The notes: generated by a model not told the origin, from the letters alone. A DNA stretch of 54,199 nucleotides from Abyssisolibacter fermentans (GCF_001559865.1 NZ_LOHE01000066.1:1-54199), one strand, 5' to 3'. Positions 27,424 through 36,309 are shown, counted from the stretch's first letter. Numbers and translations are program-made.

Positions 27424-27477
27424 TTAACATACAGTTAACATTCACACAACAAAATTAACATAAATGGTTGTTATAAT
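27424..27477 (+). promoter_or_regulatory. PhoP-box repeats and -10 of the pst operon
   Basis: TTAACA at 27424-27429 and 27435-27440 and ACAACA at 27446-27451 have an 11-bp period; a further TTAACA is at 27455-27460. This fits the Pho box TT(A/T/C)A(C/T)A direct repeats bound by PhoP in Firmicutes. A TATAAT -10 is at 27472-27477 with no good -35, as expected of an activated promoter. The remaining 250 bp of this intergenic region show no gene. Confidence 0.75.
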
Positions 27478-27516
27478 TTAGCTGTAATCAAATTACGATT
27501 AAAGGAGATGTTATAT

Positions 27517-28362
27517 TTGAAAAAAATAGTAATAGCATTAATTTTAGTAATTACATTAACTACCTTAATAGGATGTAATCAAGACAAATCTTCTGATAGT
27601 GATGCTAAGACTTCGACGGTTAATGTTGTAGGATCGACATCTGTTACACCAATAGCTACTAAACTGGCTGAAGAATTTGCAAAAAAGAATGAAAATATAA
27701 AAGTAGATGTACAAGGTGTAGGGTCTACTCCTGGTGTAAAAGCTGCAAATGATGGCACAGCTGATATCGGTATGGCTTCAAGAAGTTTAAAGCCAGGTGA
27801 AAAAGAATGGAATCTTACAGAACATGTTATTGCTTATGATGGTATAGTTATTGCAATTCATCCTAATAACAGTATTACTGATATAGATTTAGAAACTGCT
27901 AAGAAAATTTTTAGTGGTGAAATAAAAAATTGGGAAGAAATTGGCGGCAAAGATGAAGAAATCTTAGTTGTAAGTAGAGAATCAGGCTCTGGTACTAGAG
28001 GTGCATTTGAAGATATATTAAAGCTTTATGAAAAAAATAGTGATGGCAAAAAAATTAGTATAGTTACAAAAGATGCTCTTATAGCTGATAGTAATGGTGC
28101 GGTAATGGCTAACATTTCTAAGAAAGAAAATGCTATAGGGTATTTATCACTTTCATATTTAAATGATTCCATTAAAGACCTTAAAATAAATGGAGTAGAA
28201 GCAAGTGTTCAAAACATTTTAGATAATAAATATAAGATATCAAGACCATTCCTATTTGTTACAAAAGGAGATATTAGTGAAGGCGGGAAAGAATATTTAG
28301 ATTTTGTTTTAAGTGATGAGGGTCAAAAAATAGTTGGTGAAAAATTGATACCAATTAAATAA
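27517..28362 (+). CDS. pstS: PstS, phosphate ABC transporter substrate-binding lipoprotein
   Basis: This 281-residue lipoprotein captures phosphate outside the cell for PstCAB. The signal ends in the lipobox LIGC (Cys 20), followed by a Ser/Asp linker. The binding core has GSTSVTP, DIGMASR and SRESGSGTRGAFE, all phosphate-contacting motifs of the family. TTG 27517 is preferred: GGAG ends 9 bp upstream, while the in-frame ATG at 27508 abuts it. It is the first gene of the pst operon, under the PhoP-type repeats. The mobile element copy B begins directly after its stop codon. Confidence 0.95.
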   Translation: MKKIVIALILVITLTTLIGCNQDKSSDSDAKTSTVNVVGSTSVTPIATKLAEEFAKKNENIKVDVQGVGSTPGVKAANDGTADIGMASRSLKPGEKEWNLTEHVIAYDGIVIAIHPNNSITDIDLETAKKIFSGEIKNWEEIGGKDEEILVVSRESGSGTRGAFEDILKLYEKNSDGKKISIVTKDALIADSNGAVMANISKKENAIGYLSLSYLNDSIKDLKINGVEASVQNILDNKYKISRPFLFVTKGDISEGGKEYLDFVLSDEGQKIVGEKLIPIK

Positions 28363-28651
28363 CCCTGATTATTCATATAACTCCCGATAATATGCTGTAT
28401 AGTTCTGAATTAGAAGATTTCAGTGATTTCGAAGGCATACCGAGTTGGTATGTCGAGAATTTAATGGATTTCTTATAACAACGAAGGCAATTACGTAGTA
28501 ATTGCAACACACCGTTTCAACAAGGTACAAGATTGCGCACCGCCTGTTAAATATAATCGATACCGCTACCTATAGAGGTGAGGGACATCTTGCACCTTGT
28601 TATAATCAGAAGAATGCAATATAGTATTTAATTTTCTATGAATAATCTGGG
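28363..28651 (+). mobile_element. MITE-like element, copy B (289 bp), inside the pst operon
   Basis: The ends CCCTGATTATTCATA and TATGAATAATCTGGG are identical to those of copy A. The flanks are AATAA and ATTAA, an imperfect 5-bp duplication that overlaps the pstS stop codon. The core GGCATACCGAGTTGGTATG is present. In place of the right module of copies A and C there is a nested insertion at 28479-28600. It separates pstS from pstC and will be transcribed with them. Confidence 0.87.
28479..28600 (+). repeat. Nested insertion within copy B
   Basis: 122 bp are inserted between two TATAA repeats (28474-28478 and 28601-28605). The insert is richer in G and C than its host. It contains the hairpin GCAATTAC-GTA-GTAATTGC and a 15-bp inverted repeat AACAAGGTACAAGAT / ATCTTGCACCTTGTT (28519-28533 and 28587-28601, one mismatch). 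It looks like a second kind of small mobile or structured element. Confidence 0.65.
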
Positions 28652-28662
28652 ATTAATAAATA

Positions 28663-28692
28663 TGTATGGCATGTTCCCCCTCATGCCATACA
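28663..28692 (+). terminator. Strong hairpin between pstS and pstC
   Basis: A perfect 11-bp stem TGTATGGCATG / CATGCCATACA with a C-rich 8-nt loop is followed after 5 nt by TTTTT. It probably acts as a partial terminator or stabiliser so that PstS exceeds the membrane components. Confidence 0.7.
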
Positions 28693-28715
28693 ATAAATTT
28701 TTCTAGGAGGTATAA

Positions 28716-29636
28716 ATGAAAACAGCAGAAGTTAAATTAGAACCTACATTTATTTATGATAATAATAAAAAGGTTGAGTTAAATATTAAGAGATTTACAG
28801 AAAAAATAGTTGAAAAGATTTTTTTTATTAGCGCTTGTATTTCAATTGTAAGTGTTTTTACAATATTGTTTTTTATATTTCTTAAGGGAGGACCTGCAAT
28901 TCTAAAAGTGGGTGTCAGAGACTTTTTGACTGGTTCAGAGTGGATTCCTGAAGCTGATATATACGGTATTAAGCCAATGCTTATAGCGTCTGTTTATGCT
29001 ACTTTAGGAGCTACAATTATAAGTGTACCTATTGGAGTTTTAACTGCAGTATTCTTGGCTGAAATAGCTCCTAAGTCTATTGCTAAAATAGTAAAACCTG
29101 CTGTTGAGCTATTAGCTGGTATACCATCTGTTATATATGGTTTTTTTGGTCTTCTTGTTATAGTACCTTTAATTCATAAACACATAGGAGGAGCAGGTAA
29201 TAGTTTGTTAGCAACTATTATTATTTTAGGCATAATGATATTACCAACAATAATTAATATATCTGAAAATGCTTTGCGCTCACTTCCAAAGGAGTATAAA
29301 GAAGGCTCTCTTGCCTTAGGAAGTTCACATATACAGACTATTTTTAAAGTTCTAATACCAGCTGCTAAATCTGGAATTTTTACTTCAATAGTACTTGGTA
29401 TAGGTAGAGCAGTAGGAGAAACAATGGCTGTTATTCTTGTGTCAGGAAATACACCTATGATACCCCATGCTCTTACGGATAGAGTTAGAACAATGACAGC
29501 AAACATAGCAATAGAAATGGGATATGCTTATGGATTGCATCAAGAGATGTTGTTTGCTACAGGTGTTGTTTTGTTAGTATTTATTATGATTTTAAATTTA
29601 GTATTGAATAAGGTAACAAATAAGGCGGGTGTTTAA
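28716..29636 (+). CDS. pstC: PstC, phosphate ABC transporter permease
   Basis: This 306-residue membrane protein has about six membrane segments. The ABC-permease coupling segment is EALxxxP-like: ENALRSLPKEYKEGSLALGSS, followed by IFKVLIPAAKSGI. GIPSVIYGFFGL is typical of PstC. With PstA it forms the channel driven by PstB. It starts with ATG behind CTAGGAGG. It is separated from pstS by copy B and the hairpin and overlaps the pstA start region. Confidence 0.95.
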   Translation: MKTAEVKLEPTFIYDNNKKVELNIKRFTEKIVEKIFFISACISIVSVFTILFFIFLKGGPAILKVGVRDFLTGSEWIPEADIYGIKPMLIASVYATLGATIISVPIGVLTAVFLAEIAPKSIAKIVKPAVELLAGIPSVIYGFFGLLVIVPLIHKHIGGAGNSLLATIIILGIMILPTIINISENALRSLPKEYKEGSLALGSSHIQTIFKVLIPAAKSGIFTSIVLGIGRAVGETMAVILVSGNTPMIPHALTDRVRTMTANIAIEMGYAYGLHQEMLFATGVVLLVFIMILNLVLNKVTNKAGV

Positions 29637-29637
29637 C

Positions 29638-30438
29638 TTGGATAAAAGACAATTAAATGAAAAGATAATGAAAGCATTAATATGGTTAAGTGCTGCTGTA
29701 ACTGTTGGTATTTTAATTTGGATTATTGGATATGTTGTAATAAATGGAATTACAGAAATAAATATAAAGGAGCTGTTATCTCAGATTTTAATAACATTAT
29801 ATATAATATTTCTTACTATTATTGTTTCAGCGCCTATAGGAATTTTGTCAGCTATTTATTTGGTTGAGTATGCAAAGAAAGGCAAATTTGTTAGATTAAT
29901 AAGGTTTGCTACGGAATGTTTAGCATCAATACCTTCTATCATATTTGGACTTTTTGGAATGATTCTGTTTGTAGTTATTTTAGGTTTTGGTTGGTCTATT
30001 TTGGCAGGTACTGTTACTTTAAGCATAATGGTTTTACCTACAATAATTAGAACAACTGAAGAAGCATTAAAATCTGTTCCTGATTCATACAGAGAAGGAA
30101 GCTTAGGTTTAGGGGCTAGTAAACTCAGAACAGTTATGTTGGTTATACTTCCTAGTGCAATGCCAGGTATTTTGACAGCTGTTATTTTAAGTATAGGAAG
30201 GATTATTGGTGAGACAGCAGCAGTATATTTAACAGCAGGAACAGTAGCAAGAATACCATCAAGTATAATGGATTCTGGAAGAACATTGTCAGTGCATTTA
30301 TATTTATTAGCTAAAGAGGGAATATCATTTGAAAAGGCTTACGCAACAGCTACTATATTGATAATAATTGTTTTATTTATAAACTTGGTAACAAATAAGA
30401 TAGCAAAAAGATTAAATAAATCTAAAATGGAGGTGTAG
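29638..30438 (+). CDS. pstA: PstA, phosphate ABC transporter permease
   Basis: This 266-residue membrane protein is the second channel subunit. It shows CLASIPSIIFGLFG, the coupling loop TTEEALKSVPDSYREGSLGLGAS and IGRIIGETAAVYLTAG, diagnostic of PstA. TTG 29638, directly after the pstC stop, is preferred to the in-frame GTG at 29629 because the GGCGGG ribosome site overlaps the latter. Translation is probably coupled to pstC. pstB follows with no gap. Confidence 0.93.
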   Translation: MDKRQLNEKIMKALIWLSAAVTVGILIWIIGYVVINGITEINIKELLSQILITLYIIFLTIIVSAPIGILSAIYLVEYAKKGKFVRLIRFATECLASIPSIIFGLFGMILFVVILGFGWSILAGTVTLSIMVLPTIIRTTEEALKSVPDSYREGSLGLGASKLRTVMLVILPSAMPGILTAVILSIGRIIGETAAVYLTAGTVARIPSSIMDSGRTLSVHLYLLAKEGISFEKAYATATILIIIVLFINLVTNKIAKRLNKSKMEV

Positions 30439-31194
30439 ATGATGTCTGATAAGATAATAGTAAAAGACTTAGATTTATTTTATGGTGAATTTCAAGCACT
30501 TAATAATATTAATATAAATATACCAGAAAAAAAGATTACTGCTTTAATTGGTCCATCTGGTTGTGGTAAATCAACATTTCTAAAGACACTTAATAGAATG
30601 AATGATTTAGTTGAAGGAGTAAAAATAAAAGGCAAGGTAACACTAGATAATGTAGATATATACAAAAAAATAGATGTTATACAGCTTAGGAAAAAGGTAG
30701 GTATGGTCTTTCAAAAACCGAATCCTTTTCCAATGAGTATATATGACAATATTGCTTATGGACCGAGAGCTCATGGAATAAAGAAAAAGAAAAAACTTGA
30801 TGAAATTGTTTATAAAAGTTTAGAAGCAGCAGCTTTGTTTAATGAGGTAAAAGACAGGTTGAAAAAAAATGCATTAAGTCTTTCAGGTGGCCAGCAGCAA
30901 AGGTTATGCATAGCAAGAGCTTTAGCAGTTGAGCCGGAAGTTTTGCTAATGGATGAACCTACATCAGCGTTGGATCCGATAGCTACTGCAAAAATAGAAG
31001 ATTTAGTAGGCGAATTAAAGAATGATTATACAATAATAATAGTTACTCATTCTATGCAGCAAGCTGGAAGAATTTCGGACAATACTGCATTTTTCCTTAT
31101 GGGTAATTTGATGGAGTATGGATCGACTCATCAAATATTTTCTAATCCTGTTGATAAGAGAACTGAAGACTATATATCTGGTAGATTTGGTTAA
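30439..31194 (+). CDS. pstB: PstB, phosphate ABC transporter ATPase
   Basis: This 251-residue cytoplasmic ATPase powers phosphate import. Walker A is GPSGCGKST, the Q loop [11 protein letters not shown] is specific to PstB, the signature is LSGGQQQRL, Walker B is VLLMDEP and the switch histidine is in IVTHSMQQ. The start is ATG ATG (30439 or 30442) behind GGAGG, which lies in the end of pstA. phoU follows after a few bases. Confidence 0.97.
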   Translation: MMSDKIIVKDLDLFYGEFQALNNININIPEKKITALIGPSGCGKSTFLKTLNRMNDLVEGVKIKGKVTLDNVDIYKKIDVIQLRKKVGMVFQKPNPFPMSIYDNIAYGPRAHGIKKKKKLDEIVYKSLEAAALFNEVKDRLKKNALSLSGGQQQRLCIARALAVEPEVLLMDEPTSALDPIATAKIEDLVGELKNDYTIIIVTHSMQQAGRISDNTAFFLMGNLMEYGSTHQIFSNPVDKRTEDYISGRFG

Positions 31195-31209
31195 AGGGAG
31201 GTGAATATT

Positions 31210-31857
31210 ATGAGAGAAAAGTTTGATAATCAGATAGAAGAATTAAGAACTCTAATAATGGATATGGGCAATATGGTGGAGGATATTATTTCTAAATCTT
31301 TGACAGCATTGATAAACAAGGATATAAAACTTGCAGATGAAGTCATATCGTTAGATGATCAAGTGGATGTTATGGAAATGAACATTGAAAATAAATGCTT
31401 AAATCTAATTGCATTACAACAACCAAGAGCAAAGGATTTAAGATGCATAAGCACAGCATTAAAAATCATAACAGATTTAGAACGAATTGGTGATTATGGA
31501 GTAAATATCGCTAAAATTATTAAGGAAATAGGTAGTGATGAATTTATAAAGCCTTTAGTTGATATACCTAAAATGGGAAATATAGCAATAAAAATGATAA
31601 GAGGTTGTTTGGATAGCTATATAAAAGAAAGTAAAGAACAAGCTGTTGAAACTGCATTAATGGACGATGAAATGGATAGATTATATAATTATATATATGT
31701 TGAGTTGTTAGATATGTTAAGCAATGATAAAAGAATAATAAAACAAACTACTGAGCTATTATTTATTGGTAGATATTTAGAAAGAATAGGTGATCATATA
31801 ACAAATATTTGTGAAAGAATTATATATATGATAAATGGTGAAAGAGTGAAATATTAA
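31210..31857 (+). CDS. phoU: PhoU, phosphate signalling regulator
   Basis: This 215-residue all-helical protein has two PhoU three-helix repeats. Each ends in a metal-coordinating E(R)xGD motif: TDLERIGDYGVNIAK and RYLERIGDHITNICE. PhoU links Pst transport to PhoR/PhoP signalling and restrains uptake. ATG 31210 is preferred to GTG 31201, which is inside the AAAGGGAGGTG ribosome site. It is the last gene of the pst operon, followed by a terminator. Confidence 0.95.
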   Translation: MREKFDNQIEELRTLIMDMGNMVEDIISKSLTALINKDIKLADEVISLDDQVDVMEMNIENKCLNLIALQQPRAKDLRCISTALKIITDLERIGDYGVNIAKIIKEIGSDEFIKPLVDIPKMGNIAIKMIRGCLDSYIKESKEQAVETALMDDEMDRLYNYIYVELLDMLSNDKRIIKQTTELLFIGRYLERIGDHITNICERIIYMINGERVKY

Positions 31858-31865
31858 TATTTATC

Positions 31866-31890
31866 AAAAGCAGCGAGGACTGCTTTTTTT
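31866..31890 (+). terminator. Terminator of the pst operon
   Basis: AAAAGCAG / CTGCTTTT with loop CGAGGA, running into T8. It begins 8 nt after the phoU stop. Confidence 0.88.
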
Positions 31891-32078
31891 TGTTTTTTAA
31901 AAAAGACAAAATATACAAAACGAAATAAATATTTCCCTGGAAAATAATACAAAAACGAAAAGGATTATTAAATTCATATAAATATTACTTTGATTTTTAA
32001 TAATATTATATTTAATTTAGAGGAAAAATAAATAAAAAGAAATATATTTGAAACAATATTATTTAGGAGGTGAAAGTT

Positions 32079-32669
32079 TTGAAAATATCTTTTAAAAGAG
32101 TAGCTTTATTTACTTTAATGTTTATGCTTTTAGCAACATTTGCTATTGGTTGTCAGAATGAGACTGATGATAATACAGAAAACAATAATAATCCTACAGA
32201 AAATAACGGTAACAATAATGGTAACAATGAGGGTAATAACACTAATGATGATGTAGGAAATATTAACAATAATGTTGGTAATAAGACTGGTACTAACATT
32301 GGAGGTAATTACACCAACAAAGATACTATTCAAGGTAGCAGACTTGAAGAAACAATTGCTAATAATGTTGTAAATGTACCTGAAGTTAATAATGCAGTTT
32401 GTGTTGTAACAGATGATAATGAATGCGTAGTTGGTGTAAATTGTAAAGGTCAAGCAAATGGAACAGTACCAGATGATGTAAGGGCTAAAATTGAAGAAGC
32501 TGTAAAAAATGCAAATCCAAATATTTCTCAAGTTATGGTAACTTCTGATACGGATTTGTATGGCAAAATAGGAGATGTATCTCAAAAAGTTAGAGATGGT
32601 AATGTAATGTCTGATTTGAAAACAGATATGGATAGCATAATGAATACAATTAGAAATAAAATGAGATAA
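32079..32669 (+). CDS. YhcN/YlaJ-family sporulation lipoprotein
   Basis: This 196-residue lipoprotein has a signal ending in FAIGC. A low-complexity Asn/Thr/Gly linker (about residues 20-75, NNNNPTENNGNNNG and similar) follows, then the YhcN/YlaJ domain (90-196) with VNNAVCVVTDDNECVVGV and ANPNISQVMVTSD. Members are forespore or spore-membrane lipoproteins of uncertain function, often made under sigma-G. TTG 32079 is preferred: AGGAGG ends 8 bp upstream, and the GTG at 32070 overlaps it. It is monocistronic with a strong terminator. Confidence 0.85.
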   Translation: MKISFKRVALFTLMFMLLATFAIGCQNETDDNTENNNNPTENNGNNNGNNEGNNTNDDVGNINNNVGNKTGTNIGGNYTNKDTIQGSRLEETIANNVVNVPEVNNAVCVVTDDNECVVGVNCKGQANGTVPDDVRAKIEEAVKNANPNISQVMVTSDTDLYGKIGDVSQKVRDGNVMSDLKTDMDSIMNTIRNKMR

Positions 32670-32676
32670 TTATAAA

Positions 32677-32711
32677 AAGAAATCCGGTTAAAAAATATAA
32701 CCGGATTTCTT
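32677..32711. terminator. Terminator after the YhcN-like gene
   Basis: A perfect 14-bp stem AAGAAATCCGGTTA / TAACCGGATTTCTT with a 7-nt loop. The stem includes the T-rich arm; no long T-tract follows. Confidence 0.78.
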
Positions 32712-32803
32712 ATAAAACAAATTAACAATAAATTCCTTAAATTTTGACAAAATTTTTATTTGATTTATACTATATTTATGACAAATGAAATGGAGGTTTT
32801 AAT

Positions 32804-34087
32804 TTGGCTTTGAAAAGAGAAAGAATAAGAATAAGTGAGGGCGTTTATTTAAATATTATAAAGACTAATAAATTTAAATCTAATCTTATTAATATATATT
32901 TTATAAGACCTCTTGATAAGAATGAAGTTACACAAAATGCTTTATTCCCTATAATTTTAAAAAGAGGTACCAAGAATTATAATACATTATTAGAAATAGA
33001 GAAAAAACTTGAAGGAATGTATGGTAGTAATATAAGCATAGGGGTTTCTAAAGCAGGAGAGAAGCAGATTATGAGATTTTCTATAGAAGGTCCTGACTCT
33101 AAATATGTAGATAATAAAGAAATGTTAAGTGACATGCTCAAAATGTTAAATGAAGTTATTAACAATCCGTTGATGGAAGAAGACGGTTTTGTAAGTAAAT
33201 ATGTAAAACAAGAAAAAATAAGACTTTCTAATAAAATTCAAAATCTGATTAATGATAAAAAAATTTATGCTATTGAAAAATGTATAGAGAAAATGTGTAA
33301 AGATGAGCCTTATAGTATTTACAAATTAGGATACATAGAAGACTTAAAAGACATTACAAGTAAATCTCTTTATCTTCATTATCAAAATGTACTTAAAACT
33401 AGCTTAATTGAAATTTTTGTTGTTGGAGATATCAATAAAAAAGAAATAGAAAAAGAAATACGTGAAGAATTTAAATTTAATGTAGAAAACCCTGTTAGTA
33501 TATCAAGGGAAACAATAAAAAAAGATATTAAAGAAGTAACAAAAGTAATAGACAATATGGATATTGTTCAGGCAAAACTTTCTATGGGATATAGGATAAA
33601 TCTCCCATATGAAGATAAACTATATGATGCATTTTTACTAGGTAATAACATTCTTGGAAGTGGACCAGAATCTAAGTTGTTTTTAAATGTAAGAGAGAAG
33701 GAAAGTTTAGCGTATTATGTATATTCGAGAGGATATAAATTCAAATCACTTATGATTATCAATGCAGGTGTTGAATCTGATAAAATAGATAGTGTTATCG
33801 ATATTAGTAATAAAGAAGTTGAACATATACAAAATGGTAATTTTAATGACCATGATATCAATATTGCTAAAAATTCCATGATAACCTCAATAAGATCTAT
33901 GTATGATGATCCTTATTCAATATCAGAATTTTTCTTTAGTCAGGCGTTAACTAAAAGTAATCGTACAATAAATGATATTATAGCTGATATCAATTCTATA
34001 ACAAAAGAACAAATAACACAGTCATTTAAAAACATTCAACTAGATACAATATACGCTATAAAATCTAATGCTAAAGAGGAGGCTTGA
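32804..34087 (+). CDS. yfmF: M16-like peptidase homologue YfmF
   Basis: This 427-residue M16-fold protein lacks the HxxEH zinc motif. The equivalent region reads ALFPIILKRGTKNYNT, so it is the non-catalytic partner, with a substrate-side GPxSKLFxNVREKESLAYYV segment (GSGPESKLFLNVREKESL) typical of M16 C-halves. In Bacillus the YfmF/YfmH pair is annotated in connection with 5-aminopentanol modification of elongation factor P. It starts with TTG, 7 bp after GGAGG, and its stop overlaps the yfmH start region. Confidence 0.88.
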   Translation: MALKRERIRISEGVYLNIIKTNKFKSNLINIYFIRPLDKNEVTQNALFPIILKRGTKNYNTLLEIEKKLEGMYGSNISIGVSKAGEKQIMRFSIEGPDSKYVDNKEMLSDMLKMLNEVINNPLMEEDGFVSKYVKQEKIRLSNKIQNLINDKKIYAIEKCIEKMCKDEPYSIYKLGYIEDLKDITSKSLYLHYQNVLKTSLIEIFVVGDINKKEIEKEIREEFKFNVENPVSISRETIKKDIKEVTKVIDNMDIVQAKLSMGYRINLPYEDKLYDAFLLGNNILGSGPESKLFLNVREKESLAYYVYSRGYKFKSLMIINAGVESDKIDSVIDISNKEVEHIQNGNFNDHDINIAKNSMITSIRSMYDDPYSISEFFFSQALTKSNRTINDIIADINSITKEQITQSFKNIQLDTIYAIKSNAKEEA

Positions 34088-34089
34088 AA

Positions 34090-35379
34090 TTGAGTTTGAA
34101 AAAAATAGAGAATGCTAGACTAAATGAAGAATTATATTCATATCAATTTAAAAACGGATTAAACGTATTTTATGTTCCAAAACCACATTATACAATTAAA
34201 TATGGTATTTTTGCGACTAATTATGGCTCTAATGATAATAGATTTGTTCCTATGAATGAAAATGAGTTTATAAATGCACCTCCAGGAGTAGCTCACTTTT
34301 TGGAACACAAATTATTTGAAGAAGAAGAAGGCAACATTTTTAACAAGTTTTCTAAACTTGGATCATATCTGAATGCATATACAAATTTTAACCAAACTGC
34401 ATATTTATTTTCTTGTACAGATAAGTTTTTTGAAAATCTTGATTTATTGGTAAAGTTTGTTCAAAATCCATATTTTACAGATGAAAATGTAAACAAAGAA
34501 AAAGGAATTATTGAGCAAGAAATCAAAATGTACGAAGATAATGCTAATTGGAGAGTATTTTTTAATTGTTTAAATGGATTATATTACAACCATCCAGTTA
34601 AAACAGATATTGCTGGTACCGTAAAAAGTATAAATAAAATTGATAAAGAAGTTTTATATAAATGTTATAATACTTTTTATCACCCAAGAAATATGGTTAT
34701 TTTTTTAGTAGGAGATATAGATTTTGATAAAGCAATAAAACAAATTGAAGATAGTATGAATAAGGATATCAAAATTTTAGATGAAGGAACTAAAAAGGAT
34801 TATCCAAATGAGCCTAAAGATGTTAAGGTAGATTATATTGAGCAAAAACTAAGTGTGGCTAAACCATTATTTACGCTTGGGTTTAAAGATACTGATATAG
34901 GTTATGAAGGTGAAAAATTAGTTAAGAAAGAAATATGTACAACAATATTGTTAGATATTTTATTTTCTAAAAGTTCTAAATTTTATCAAGATATATTTGA
35001 TTTAGAACTTATAAATGGACCATTTAGTTTTCAATATGTTGGACAAAAGGATTATGGTCATTCATTAATATCTGGTGAATCTAAAAATCCTAAAGAATTA
35101 GCAGATAGAATAATCAAATATATAAATGAAACAAGTAGTGAAGCAATAGATAAAGCAGATTTTGAAAGAACGAAAATGAAATTCATAGGATACCATATAA
35201 TGGATTTCAATTCTGTTGAATATATAGCAAATAATTTTATATCTTACTTTTTTAATAATTTTATATTATTTGATTATATAGATATACTTGAAAATATTGA
35301 TTATGATGATATTATTTCAAGATTAAATGAGCATTTAAATACTAAGAATTATACATTATCAGTTATTAATCCTTTATAA
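34090..35379 (+). CDS. yfmH: M16 zinc peptidase YfmH
   Basis: This 429-residue protein has the inverted zinc motif HFLEH in GVAHFLEHKLFEEE and the downstream glutamate in EKGIIEQEIKMYED, as active M16 peptidases do. It pairs with the inactive-looking YfmF directly upstream; M16 proteins of this kind act as heterodimers. TTG 34090 is preferred: AGAGGAGG ends 7 bp upstream, while the in-frame TTG 34084 is only 1 bp from it. It ends shortly before a new promoter for lgt. Confidence 0.9.
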   Translation: MSLKKIENARLNEELYSYQFKNGLNVFYVPKPHYTIKYGIFATNYGSNDNRFVPMNENEFINAPPGVAHFLEHKLFEEEEGNIFNKFSKLGSYLNAYTNFNQTAYLFSCTDKFFENLDLLVKFVQNPYFTDENVNKEKGIIEQEIKMYEDNANWRVFFNCLNGLYYNHPVKTDIAGTVKSINKIDKEVLYKCYNTFYHPRNMVIFLVGDIDFDKAIKQIEDSMNKDIKILDEGTKKDYPNEPKDVKVDYIEQKLSVAKPLFTLGFKDTDIGYEGEKLVKKEICTTILLDILFSKSSKFYQDIFDLELINGPFSFQYVGQKDYGHSLISGESKNPKELADRIIKYINETSSEAIDKADFERTKMKFIGYHIMDFNSVEYIANNFISYFFNNFILFDYIDILENIDYDDIISRLNEHLNTKNYTLSVINPL

Positions 35380-35383
35380 GTAG

Positions 35384-35413
35384 TTGACTTAGATGTATTC
35401 GATAACCTATAAT
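35384..35413 (+). promoter_or_regulatory. Promoter upstream of lgt
   Basis: TTGACT (35384-35389), an 18-bp spacer and TATAAT (35408-35413). The transcript would carry about 150 nt of structured leader before the lgt ATG. Confidence 0.65.
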
Positions 35414-35467
35414 GTTGTTTATAGGGTGCTCAAAATGGTAAATTTTTGAGGACAAAAATAACTAAGG

Positions 35468-35514
35468 AGGGACTACTCGAAAATGTTGAGACAGTCCCTT
35501 AAGACTGTTTTTTT
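35468..35514 (+). promoter_or_regulatory. Attenuator-like competing hairpins in the lgt leader
   Basis: ACAGTC / GACTGT (35491-35496, 35503-35508) plus T6 is a small terminator. Its left arm lies inside a larger alternative stem AGGGACT / AGTCCCT (35468-35474, 35493-35499), extended by CTC / GAG. The two structures exclude each other, as in attenuators. No known riboswitch is recognised. Alternatively it is just a terminator for transcripts from yfmFH. Confidence 0.5.
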
Positions 35515-35568
35515 ATGATATATACAAGAATAGTCATTTTTTAAATTACTAGTTTGGAGGTTTTATTA

Positions 35569-36309
35569 ATGGATCCAGTAGCTTTTGAGGTGTTTGGAAT
35601 AGCTGTAAGATGGTATGGTATTTTGATATCATCAGGATTAGTTTTAGGAACAATTTTAGCTATTAAGGAATGTAGAAGAATAGGTTTCAATGAAGAAACC
35701 CTCATAGATTTACTTATCTTTGCAATTCCTATTGCTGTAATAGGGGCAAGATTATACTATGTTATCTTTCAATGGGATGAATACAGAGGGAATTTAATGA
35801 AAATAGTAAATACCAGAGGTGGAGGATTAGCTATACATGGTGCTATAATTGGAGCTGTAGTAACTGCTGTTATATTTTGCAAAATAAAAAAGATAAGCTT
35901 TTGGCAAATAACTGACATTACTGCTCCTAGTATAATATTAGGTCAAGCTATTGGAAGATGGGGGAATTACATAAATAAAGAAGCTTATGGAACTCCTACG
36001 GATTTACCTTGGGGAATACTTGTAAATGGACAGAAAGTTCATCCAACGTTTTTATATGAATCTATTTGGAATTTTGCGGTCTTTATATTTTTAATTTGGT
36101 ATAGAAAGAATAAATCTGACACTAAGGGTGAAGTGTTTTTATTGTACTTGATATTATATTCATTTGCTAGATTTTTTATAGAAGGATTACGAATAGATAG
36201 TTTGATGCTTGGAAATATTAGAGTTGCTCAATTAATTAGTCTGTGTATTATATTAGTTTCGATAATAATTTTAGTTATTAAGAAAAAAAAGAATGTTAAA
36301 AATGTTTAA
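35569..36309 (+). CDS. lgt: Lgt, prolipoprotein diacylglyceryl transferase
   Basis: This 246-residue membrane enzyme moves a diacylglyceryl group from phosphatidylglycerol to the lipobox cysteine of prolipoproteins; PstS and the YhcN-like protein in this window would be substrates. It has seven membrane segments, with IPIAVIGARLYYVIF, GGGLAIHGAIIG and the signature GQAIGRWGNYINKEAYG, followed by HPTFLYES. ATG 35569 is preferred to TTG 35554, which overlaps the GGAGG ribosome site. It is followed by a terminator and is not in an operon with the dcw genes. Confidence 0.96.
   Translation: MDPVAFEVFGIAVRWYGILISSGLVLGTILAIKECRRIGFNEETLIDLLIFAIPIAVIGARLYYVIFQWDEYRGNLMKIVNTRGGGLAIHGAIIGAVVTAVIFCKIKKISFWQITDITAPSIILGQAIGRWGNYINKEAYGTPTDLPWGILVNGQKVHPTFLYESIWNFAVFIFLIWYRKNKSDTKGEVFLLYLILYSFARFFIEGLRIDSLMLGNIRVAQLISLCIILVSIIILVIKKKKNVKNV

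Noticed and set aside
28363-28651. Riboswitch between pstS and pstC
   Set aside because: The same sequence recurs at four other unrelated places with inverted ends and target duplications, so it is a mobile element.
32130-32585. 151-codon minus-strand frame opposite the YhcN-like gene
   Set aside because: Ile/Thr-rich complement of the Asn-rich linker; the lipoprotein on the plus strand has a ribosome site, lipobox and family domain.
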